Below are positions 44,601-56,600 of a DNA stretch of 64,000 nucleotides, piece by piece. The stretch comes from Dryocosmus kuriphilus (Eukaryota; Arthropoda; Insecta; Hymenoptera; Cynipidae): the NCBI GenBank assembly GCA_038277395.1, contig CM076189.1:84991421-85055420 (forward strand), read 5' to 3'. The notes beneath the pieces were generated by a model. That model saw only the letters and a program-made list of their open reading frames with translations. It was not told the origin of the DNA and did no database searches. Positions within the stretch are counted from its first letter, which is position 1, and the number at the start of each line of letters is the position of its first letter. Both the position numbers and the translations under genes were made by a program.

Positions 44601-47600
44601 CTGTCATGCTCTCTTTCCACTTTCTCGTATTCCCTCCACCCGAAATCTTCATTCCATACAATAAAACGCTAATCACTAACGCCTCATGTATTCTTATTCT
44701 TCTCTTGAAATCATCACTAAATAACTTCTCTCCTATTCCCCACGCCTTTTTCATGACTACCGTTGCACTTTTTAGACTTTCCTTCCCATTACCTCTAATG
44801 TTCCCACTTCCCTTAAACAAAAATCCTAAGTAAACAAATTCTTTTACTTCTTCCACCTTTTCTCCTCTCCATTGACATGCATCACTATTTTTCTTTTTAC
44901 AACCACCTTTCTTGGAAACCATTACCATCGACATATTTCTATTTAGTATTAGTTTCTTTTCTCTCAGATATCTTTTTAATATTTTCATCATGCTTCTCAG
45001 AACCACCATCTCCTTCGCTGGTAACACAATATAATCTGCTTATGCCAGGGACCAAAATATTTTCCTCCATACTACCAATACCCCTTCTAATCCTTTCTTG
45101 AATATCTCTTGCATGTCCTCTATGAACACTGCATATAGCAGTGGGCTTATCGGGCAGCCCTGTCTTAACCCAAGCTCTGTCCAGAACTCTTCTGATGCTT
45201 TTTCTCCACTCTAACCCTATACTTGGTTTCATTGTATATTTCCCTTACCCATTCTATTAAATAAATTATCGTTTACTTCTCTTTTCTTCATTACCTCCCA
45301 CCATTTTTTCCTGTTTATCGATGGAAACGCGGCCTTTAAATCCAGGAAAAACGCACATATGCTCCCCCTTTTCTTTCCGTCTCTTTCTCTACCAAATTTT
45401 GTAGTATATATATGTTTTCCATCGTACTTCTTCCCTCTCTAAAACCTACTTGACTTTCCGGTAATATCCCCCTGGCTTCTACCTCCTTCTTTAACATATC
45501 TGTCAAAACCATCGCATGTACTTTGTACGCCGTATTAAAAGTGTTATCCCCCTATAATTATCAGCCTCACCTTTATCTCCTTTCTTGAAGATTGGTGTTA
45601 TTAAACCTTCCCCCCACTCCTCCGGAAATCCCTCCCGTTTCCAAACTCTTTTCACTGCCTCTTTCATTTTCCATCTCGTTTCTCCACTGCTGTAAAACCA
45701 TACCTCGTTACTTAGCCCATCACTTCTCCCTGCCTTCCCTTTCTTTAACCTATTCAGTTGCACTTCTGTCTCCTTATCTCCTAACTCTTTATCGTTTTAC
45801 TCTCTTATTATGCTCTGACAGTTATCTGTCTTCTTTTCATCTAAAACTATGGACATTTGCTTGAAATATCTCCTCCACTCTTCCATCCTTATCTTCTTAC
45901 TAACTCCCTCTTTTTTCCTTCTCATTTTATTAATAAACTACCACGCTTCATCCACCGTTTTAATCCTACTAATTTCTTCCTCTACTTCTTTTTTGCTTCT
46001 TTTCTTCCTTTCTATTACATAGACCTGTGTAGCTTTCCTAATCTTTACATGGTTCAACCGGCGTTTCCTGCGTTCCATATCCCACCAAGGGTTTGTCCAG
46101 CTTTTATCCTTTTCCTCCCTAGTTTTAATATTCTTAACCCTAGAAGTCCACACTGGGGGCCATTGGACCCCAGTGCTTTTCCATTTGAGTGTTCCTCTTA
46201 GACAAAGGTCGATATCGATGTTTCGACCCAACGTAAATTCGTTTTAGGTATCTGAGGACAGGTCACGTAGGTTGGCGTCGTCAGTTAGTCCTTAGGTACG
46301 AAGCAAGGTGGCCGCGAAACGTGAGTGGGGGCCATTGGAATGGCGGGGGCCCTCCGAATAATTCAACTTTTTGAAAAGAATTGAAGTGGCATATTTTTTT
46401 TCTGATTCTCCAACATTTCATCTTTAAAACCCTAGAAGAAATTTTTAAAAAAAATAGAAACAAAAAAATTAAAAAACAAACTCTATTTCCGTAATTTTAC
46501 GCTTTTTCTTCGGACTCTTTTTGCAAAAAATTGTTTATAAAGTATATACAATTTTTTTTATGGAACTTTTGTTCCTACGATACTCTAAACATCTCCAAGA
46601 TAAGATTATGACCATCACTGTTGACAAAAATAATTTTATGGGGCGTTGTGCACATCTTAAACTTGATGGGGTCCACTGGACACCAGTGTGGACTCGACGA
46701 GTGCTCAAATATGTGTGGACTTCTAGGGTTAAGTTTCCTAGCCTCTTTGATCTTTGTCTTTCGTTCCTCCACATCTCTAATAACACGAACTTCTCATATT
46801 CTAATTTCTTTGTCCTTTCTCGATATGCTTTCAATGTTTCTTCTTTCCACACGTCTTTTTCTACTACCTATCTCCCCGATTCTATCCTTTCCTTTTTTAT
46901 TTTTCTTTTTAGACACACCGCTACCAGTTAATGATCCGATTACACTTTAGAGTCTAACTTCATTTAATTTATATTATCCCGTCCCTCCTTATTGACTACA
47001 ACAAAATCTATTACTGTAGATGCATTGGCTCTTATGTACGTAAATTCCCATTTCTCGTCTCCTTTCTTATTCCCATTCAATATATACCAACTCCTTTCTT
47101 CCACTAAGCTTAAGAGTTCCCTTCCGCCTTTATTAAGCCAATAGTGCTTTGTCTTTCTCTCATTATACTCTCCATCTACGCAAACAATTCCTTTTTCTCC
47201 TATTTTTGCATTCCAATACCCCCTATTATTAGGATCTATCCTTCCTCCTTTCTTATGTACCTCTCTATTTCTTTTCTTCTCCTTTTCATTTTCATTTCAT
47301 TATAAATTTTCACTATTCTACGCCACCTGCCTTTTATTTTTACCCTCCTCTCCTGTAAACTCTCTAAAAGTACTTTTTCTTTCCTTCCTCTCCTCCAAGT
47401 CGTCTTCGACTTCCATTATTATGCCTCCACTGCCCCTAACCTTGCCCTTTTTTCTTACAGCTCCTTGCAGTTCCCACCTAAAACCATCCGGTAATATACT
47501 TCTTGCATTTCCCAATCCTTTTTTTCCATGCATTTTTCCGTCAATCCTACTATATCACATGCTTCGAAATATTTCCAGAACTCGATTCCTTTTTTCGTTA

Positions 47601-50600
47601 TTCCTGCTATATTCCAAAGAAAAGCATTTACCTCTTTTTCCCTTTCTTGTTCACCATTCCTGATCTTTCTTCTCTTTTTCTTTCTTTATCCTTGTCCTTA
47701 TCCTTTCGCTCACACCCCGAATTTCTTACTATAAAAGATGCCTATCTGTCTTTTCTGGACTTTCCGTTTCCTCATTCCATCTATACTATTCCCTTGTACA
47801 CGGGTCTTTTGGTACCCTAATCTAGCTATCTTTTCCTTACTCCCTCCTTCTTTAGCTTTCTCTCTTATCTTCCATTGTATCTCTCCATCTTTGCATGTTA
47901 GGTCATGATCTAAGTACACTTTCCTTGTACCTAGCCTACCATTGCTAAGACCCCTTTACCGTTTATATCCTGCCTTCTTAATTTCCTAATTCTCTCTCTT
48001 GCCCCCAACTCTTTTTCTAAAAATTTTTCTCTCTTTTCTTTCTTGTGTCATTATACCTTCAATTATGATGTTATTTCTCCTTCCCATCTTTCCCTTTTTT
48101 CAAATTCCCTTTCCACCCATTCACTTTCTTTACATTACCCTCTAAACTACCTACTTGTGACGGCTCGATTTTTCTCTCCTTTACCTCAATCCTCCTCCTA
48201 AGTCAATGTCACGCAGAATTATCGCCTCCTGCTCTCCTCTTTCTTCATGCTCTTCCCTCAACTCTCCGCCGCCTTTTTCTTTCCAATCTCTTATCTGTTT
48301 TTCTAACACCTCTATCTTCTAATCATTTTTTAATTTCTCATTTTTTATGCTTTCCACCTTCTTCTCTAATGTCCCAATCCTTACCCTAATCATTTTCAAT
48401 TTCTTTTCCCATTTCTCTTCCCTTCTTTTCATTTCTTCTCTAATAAGCCCCACCTTTCATTTTCCTCTGCAGTTTCCATTTCAATAACTTCTATTCTCTT
48501 TTGTCCTTCTTTTAGTTCCATTATTTCCACTTCTAAGGACCTAATCTCTTTTAATATCAATTCCATCCCCACTCCCTCTATCTCATTTTCCTTAACATCC
48601 TTCTCTCCCTTTTTTTATCGTACCCCACCCAGTTTGTTCGATTCTTCTTCTATATTACTCCCATTTCAGCTCTCGTACCCTTTGCCTCATCTGTTATTTT
48701 ACTTATATTTTCCGCATGAGCTAATATACCCAGCTTTTCGTCCTCCCCGCCTGAGCTCTTTCTATTCTTACTGATTGGCGAACTCAACATCATCTTGGCG
48801 TTTTTCTTAACCTTAACCGGGTTGGTTACAATAAAATTATCCAAATATTCGATTAAATCCCCTTTCCTTTTGCTCAGCGTTGAAATTGTCTCCAAATCAC
48901 CTTCGCTCTACAGCCTGACACTTGATCCACTGCCTTTTTCCCAACCTATCTTCCTTCCCGCCAGCCTACATTCCCCCCTCCTTTTTTACCTCTATAGCTT
49001 TAATTTCCTGATTGGGCGTGAAAAACTTTACTTCTGTTTCGGACTCACTTTCAATTTTCTCTTCCCTCGGTATCAACTTTTTCTCTTTATGTAAGCTAGT
49101 TCCCTGTATGTTCACTCGTTCTCGTCTACTCACACAGATGGTGCCACTGTACCATTTCTCCTCCTAAAGCTCCCAATTCATTCACCCCTCTGTACTGTAA
49201 TTCTATAATTCCCTTTATGTTTCACCTGTCCCCACCTTCTCCTCTCCACGCAGTTCTCTATCAGCCCCTCTATTACACCCTCCACTTCGCAATATCCCCT
49301 TTTTATTTCTAATCACCAACATTATAAAACTAACTTCACTTTACTGCATTTCTAAATTGCCCTGTTGTTTAATACTTTTTATCCCCACTTATTTGTTTGA
49401 GACGTTCGCACTTACTTTATTTCCACATATATCTTATTTTTCCACTAAGATTGTTTTCGTTTAAACTAAAATCACTCCAAAACCGCTACTCCATGCAAGT
49501 ACCAAACACACGTCATCACCGCGTACATGCAACATCAAATATAGAATCTAAGAGTATCCGAATTTAAAGCTTGCCGATTTATTAAATTTACGAAATATAC
49601 AATCAATAACTTAGAAAATTAATTAACTATTATTTTACCATACATTTCTTAACTTGCCGAAAATCAAAATTGTCGAATAATTATATTTACGAATTATTCA
49701 ATAAAATAATTAAAAAGTCAGAAAATTAACGAATTTGCCATTCCCTAAAAAGGCTTAAATTCCCGAAATTTAAAGTTTCTGAAACTAAAAGTTCTGAATT
49801 TGAATATTTAATTATTTAATAATCAGCAATTATCGAATCACAAAATTTACGAAATTTTAAATAACAAGCTTTTATTTTCGAAAACTAAAAATCCACACGT
49901 ATACAAATAAGGAATTTAAAAATATCCGAATTTGAAATTTGCCGATTTATTAAAACGAAATATACAACTAATAAACTAGAAAATTAGCGAATTATTATTT
50001 TCCCATAAAATTGATAATTTCCCGATGTTCAAAATTTTCGAATAATTAAACTTACGAATTATACAATAAAATTAAAAGATTAGAAAATTAAAGAATTAGC
50101 CATTATCTCCAAATTCGTAAATTCCCAAAATGTAAAATTGCTGAAATTGAAAGCTTCTGAAATTAAAGTTTCTTAAAAAAATATTTAATTATTTAATAAT
50201 AGTAATAGATGTTACTTGGATACAACTGGAAAATATCGAAAAAATAAACACGGATATAAAAATCAACAAAAAAGGAAATTATCAAAATAACGGGTGCAGT
50301 TCCGAATAGCTGAGATTTCCGATTTTATTGAAACTTCGTGCACTTATGTATCTGGACGCGGTGATTACGAACATGATAGTGAAAATTGGCGGTTAGGCGA
50401 TTTTCATGATGAAAACCATAAAAAACGCCATAAAAATAAAGTTTTTTGCGTTTATCTCAGTATATACGCAGAAGTTCAAAAAAAGTTTTTAACAAAAGTT
50501 TTAGCTAGTATAAAAATACATCCTTCTTCGGGAATACACTTTTTGCCTAAAACCACTATTTTTCGAAAAAAAGAGGATTGCGTTGGAAAAACAAGAAAAA

Positions 50601-53600
50601 GACGAAGAAAGTTAAGGAAATGCGTTCGGTGACGCTTTCTTCGAACTTTGTTAAAATTTCTAATATTTATGTAATTTGATGCGTTGATTACGAATATGAT
50701 AATGTAAATTGTTGACAAAGCGATTTTCATGGTGAAACCATAAAAACACCGCGTTCGGTCACGCTCGTCTCCCTTTCCAAGTGGGGGGGGGGGGGGGGGG
50801 GGGGGTCTAAGCATTCAGTCACTAGTTACGAAAATACGTTCAATCACGATCGTTCCCTTTTCAAAGGTGTGGGGGCTGCACATTCAATGACTAGTTGTGG
50901 AAATACGTGCGGGCGGAAAGGCACCCCTTTAAATGATCAAAGGTATAATGTTGCTTATACACCTACCTCTACAATATATCTTTGTTTTTCCCATGTATCT
51001 CCATTGGTCTCGGCTTGTTACCTACTCACGCTCTTCACCGCGGGAAGGTTGGAGTATTTTGAAGAGCATTTTTCTTTAATATTTTGTAATATTCTTCATT
51101 AATTTTGTTTGAAATTTTTTAAAATGTTATTATTGCGAAATATATTTCCATTTACTTCAATTGAGAATGCTGATTATAGTCAGTGGCCAGGGTAGCATAC
51201 TTTAATATTTGCGAGTAGTTCCTTAAATGGATCACCATCTACTTTCTTGAGGCGTTGTCGCCACAAAAATTCGCAGAGGTGATCTGCAAGATTGCTCTTG
51301 CGCACTCCTTCTCGTGAGAGGAAACTACGCATCCACCGCCAAGATGACTCGATGTTTTGAGTGTGGGATCTGGTATCGCTATTCACAGACTCCTCGGAAT
51401 AATTAACACTTTGGTGAACAAATCCATAATCTTCGAGATTTGTATAGCCCTACCAACAATCGGTATGAGTCTCTGTCCATTCTGCTACATGCTTTTTTTT
51501 TAATCTGATTAGAGTAGCCTAATCTCTCTTGTTATCCGGACACATTTCCAGCCGACAGTTGTATGGATGATCTCTGTGAATCATTCCGAGGATCCATGAT
51601 CCTTCCACTAGACGTCGTCGCTCGTATTTTCGACACCCGATCTTGCACTCATCTATTTCAAATACTTCATCGAAACCTCCGACGCGACCTTCCTCTTCGA
51701 AGTGACTGTCAAGAGCAACCATGCAGATCTCTCTATAAAAAGAGAAGCGTTCGGCAACAGTTTCTCGCTAAATCGACTGACCTTCGTCAATGCTACTTTC
51801 CCGGATGGTTTGTTCGAAATTGAAGCCTGCAGCGAAACAATAAGAAATAAGCATACATGCCGCTGTGTAAATGTGACACCTCTCAACCCACGTATTTTCC
51901 ACAAAGGTATTTGTGTGACGATACTTACCTGCTTTCTAAAACAAGAACTGGCCGCAAGACATTTCACACGCCAAAAAAGTCATTCTTCTCTTGTCTTTTG
52001 AGCAAAATCGTTCAGATGGAATGAGTTCAATTTGTCTCAACCACTGATGTGTTTTTACTCTTTTTTGAAGAACCATATTCACTCTGAAAATATTATATTT
52101 TTCATGCATGTTGGTTAGAACTCGAGAAGAGAAAGCTTCGAAGATACTGAATGCATGCATGAAAAACACGCCTGTTAGTACTAGGAGCGCGGACGGTAGA
52201 GAAAGGCCTGTCGCTTATTGCACTATAATTTGTTAAATTTCATCAGATGTATCACTAATTTTCTCGAAAACTATCACTCATATGAAAAAATGTTTGAAAC
52301 AAAAAATATGTATCTCGATGAGCGTCACAACTTTTGCTTCAAGATTTTGCGAAAGTTTGCTTATTGAATAATCTAAATGCAAAAACCCTTGATTTTGAAG
52401 AGTTTTTTTTTCCATGATAATCGATTTATCACAAACTTTCGCGAAAACTATTACATGTAAATAAAAATGCCACAGACAAAATATGTGTAACTCGATTAGG
52501 TTTTCAACTTTTGTTTCCAATACATGATAATATTGTGCATATTGCTTTAGGTAAACTCAAAAGTGGTGACTAAAACTTTCATTTACAAAATTTTTCGGAA
52601 TTCTGCGCAGTCACTGAGATAAACGCAAAAAACTTTATTTTTATGGCGTTTTTTATGGGTTTCACCATGAAAATCGCCTAGTCGCCAATTTTCACTACCA
52701 TATTCGTAATCAGCGCTTCAAAAAACATAAGTGTACAAAGTTTCAGTAATATCGGAAAATTGAGTTATTCGGAACTTTATCCAAAATGACAAATTAACGA
52801 ATTATAGAAATGAACTTTAAAATATCAAGCTTTTAGGTATCGAAGAATAAAGTTTACTGATTCATTAAGTTTAGGATTAGCGAATTAGAAAATTAGTTCT
52901 CGAATAAATCATTTATTCCAACTTATTAAATTCCCTAAACATAAAGTTGCTGAAATTTAAAATTTCTGAAACTAAAGTTGCCGAAAATAAAAATACAATT
53001 ACCTTCATATTTAGATAAATAGATCAGTCATTTTTAATGTCGTGAAAGTAAAAATTTAAGGAAAAAGAAATAAACTATTAATTTTCTGATTTGTTAATTT
53101 TATTGAAAAATTCATGAGTTTAATAATTCGGTAATTCTGAAATTCGGTAATTGAAGAATATAGGGGTCATTAATAATTCGTTACTTTCCTAATTCGTTCA
53201 TTGTATAGTTCATAAATAGAATAATACTGAAAATTTTAATTTCCCATATTTTTAGCTTCTTCATTTGTAAAATTCTAGATTTTTATTCTTCGATAATTAA
53301 AAATCTTGTTGTTATAAATTTTGTAAGTCTCATAACACGTCAATTTGTATTTTCGATCATTTTTTTTTTGTTACTTTGTATGTTCGATATTAATTCTATG
53401 TTATGTTTTACGTGTCTCATTAATATTTTCTTTAAAAATTTAGTTTAGGAAATAATAAAGAAACTTTTAATTATAAATTTAAAAAGTGCCAGAAATAGAG
53501 GTCAGAAGTTTTTATAAAAAATTAATTAAGATTCAAACAGGGCTTCCGGTTTCCGTGCTGATAGAGATTACACGGAGTTTTTCGAGCGCGATCATTTTTT

Positions 53601-56600
53601 GGCTGGGGAGTAGTGAAAAGTTGAGTGGGTACGGTGATAGTGAGGTGAGTAAGGGGACTGGGGTAAAAAGTGCAAGTGTGAATGAAGGGAGCGGTAGAAG
53701 GAGCGAATTTAAAGAAAAAATAAAGAAATTGACGAGGGTTGAATTGGAGGTTAGGTTCGCTTCGGTGGGACGCCGGGTCTTGAAGCAGTGTGTTGGATTG
53801 CGAGGGGTGCGTCGGGAGAGGGAGTAAAGTCGTTGCACATTGTAAAAGAAGTCAGGTAAGAGAGGTTCGAGTGGAAGAGTCATGGATAAAGGACTTAAAT
53901 TTTTGGAGTGATAGAAAGTGACAGGTGGGGAAGGGGGTGAGAGGGAAAGGTGGCGTCAGTCTAACGGTCAGTTAGCAGGTCAGTGCAGCACGTCGGTTAT
54001 ACGGAGTCCACAGGGCGATGCTAGGAGGAGGCAGAGTGAAGCAAGAAGTGAGAGAGAAGGCATCTTGGCTGACGAGGCCAGCGGAGAGGGAAGTAACAAG
54101 GATAAGTTTAATACGTCTGTGGATACCGTAGCAACGGTAAGGGGACATAGACGCGGGAGGCCTACTAATTTAGAAAGACTTAGATCGAAATCGGGGTCGA
54201 GGGATTTACTACACATGTGGCAACAGTCCGCCAGCATGATTAGCAGCGATAGTTTGTGGATTGAAGGGGAGAAAACGGGGGATGAAAACAGGAAAAGAGA
54301 GCAAGCGGGCGAAGAAGCGGAGAAGTCAAGAACATAAAAAAGGCAAAGACAAAAAGAAGAACGCCGGTGAGAGATAAGGATGAAGGGGATATATTGCAGA
54401 AACTAGAAGCACTTGTAAAGGGATTTAGAGAGGAGACTTGCGGTAGACTGAATGATATGAACAGGCAAGGGGAGGAGGTAAAAGAAGAGGTAAGAAAGGT
54501 AAGACAAAAGTGGGAAGAATGGGATAAATTATGGAAAGTAGAGAAAGATAAGGTTTGCATTAAATTGGAAAGTATAGAGAGTAGGCAGAGAGAGAATGAG
54601 GAGGATAGGAAACGGGACATGAAGTTGCTAGAAGAGAGAGTTAGCAAAATAGAACTAAAGAACGAGCCCTAAGTGAAAGAAAAAGGAAGTTTGGAAGAAG
54701 CGAAAGAGTGTGAGGAGATCAAGTATGAGACGAATGAAAGGTGGCGCTTGAGACTGACTGATGTTCAAAGAAGGATGGAAGGGGATGAGAGAGCGAAGAG
54801 GAAAAAGAATATAATAGTGAAAGGTATGAATGTGGACAGTGAAAATGGAGCGGAAGAGTTTGGAAAGCTGATGAGAGACATCGGCACGCAATTCAGAATG
54901 GAAGGGATAAGAAGACTAGTAGGGAAGGAAGAGGGCAAAGAATGTATGTTTTTGGTGAATTTAGGGAGCGAGGAGGATAAGTATGATGTTATGGAGAAGA
55001 AGCAATTATTGAAAGGAAGGAATGAAAGAATCTAAGAGGATCTGACGTGGCGGGAAAGGAGAAGAAAATGGCTAATAGGGCAAAAGGCATGGTCTGAGAG
55101 GAGTAAAGGGAATAGGGTAAGAATTAGAAGAGATAGGATATGGGTAAATGGAGAGATATGGAGCTAGGACGATGAAGTAGAAGAGCTGAGAGAGGGTAAG
55201 AAAAAGGCAGTGAATGGAGAGAACGAAAAGGCGAATACAAGTGTCACGGGAGGGTTCCAAAAGGGAAAAAACACATGAATGAAAGGAATAAAGGAGAGAA
55301 GAGCAAGAAGAGCAAAGCGAAGGTAACGTTCTGGAATGCATCAGGATTAAAAAGCAAGGATAAGGGAGTTTGGGGCGAATTGCAGAAGTGGAATGTGATA
55401 ATGATGAGTGAGACCTTGGTGAATGAGAAGGTGTGGAAAGGCGTGAGAAAAATATTACCAAAAGCAGATGAGTGGATGATGCAAGCAGCGAGAAAGGAGC
55501 ACGTGAAAGGGAGAGGGATGGGTGACATGGTGTCAAGGGTAAGAAAGGAACTGGCGGTACAGGAAGAGAAGGGAGAGTATATAGATGAAACAGATGGAAC
55601 AATGGTTAGAAGAAGACAATTAGGGAAAGTTATTGTGGATGTATTATGCGTGTACAGAAGAAGAGGAGAAGAGGAAGGATGGAAAACAATAAGGAAATGG
55701 ACAGAGGAAAGAGAAGAAAGTCTGGTCCTAATAGGAGGGGATTTGAATGCATGGACAGGGGAACAAGGGGGAGAGGTTTGGGATAGAGGAAACGAGAGGT
55801 TCATAAGAAAGTCGAAACAAAAGGAAACGGATCGGGAGGGAAGAAGGCTACTGGACTTGTAGGGAGAGGCGGGATGTTCATTTGTAACGGCAATACAAAG
55901 GGGGATTAAGAAGGGGAATATACGTACGCAGGTATAGGTTACACCGTAATAGATTACATTCTAGCAGAAGAAAGAATAAGGAAGCGGATGGTTAGAATGG
56001 AAGTGGGCAATGAGATATGGTGGCCAAAAATGCGATAGGGAGAAGAGAAAAAGAAAGAGAGAAAGAAATTAAAAAAGGGAAGTTGGGAGGAAGAGAACTT
56101 GAGAGAATTTGGAGAAAAAATATGAAATGAGGAGATAGGGGGTTTGGAAGAGGAAGGAGTAGAGACGCTGCTAGGAAAACTAAAAAGAGTGATTGATAAG
56201 GTAAGGGAAGAGGTGAGAGCGAGAGAAACAAAAGAGGGTCATAGGAGAGGTTGGTGGGATGAAGAATGCACGGAAAGTAAAGATAAGATGAAGGAGAATG
56301 TAAGAAAATGGAGGACAAGTGAAATGGAAAAAGGAGAACTCAACAGGAGGAATAGAGAGCACGAAAGAATGATAAAAAAGGAAAGACAGAAGGAGAAAGA
56401 AAGGTATATGGAAGAGGTAGAGAGAGCAGTAAATGAAGGGAGGGAATGGGAAGTGATAAATAGGGAAAGAGGAGGAAGGAAGGGTATACATGAAAAAATA
56501 GGAATGAAAGAATGGGCGAAGTACTTCAAGGAGCTGTTAGCAGCTATGGAGTATAGGGTAAAGGGAGGAAGAAGAAGGGTAGTAGATGGGGATGTGGAAT

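Noticed and set aside
46281..46463. Small frame in the piggyBac MITE as a transposase remnant
   Set aside because: No piggyBac transposase motif; the composition is simple Phe/Lys/Arg from AT-rich DNA.
43740..47820. + strand hydrophobic frames across LINE copy B
   Set aside because: Antisense shadows of a purine-rich LINE.
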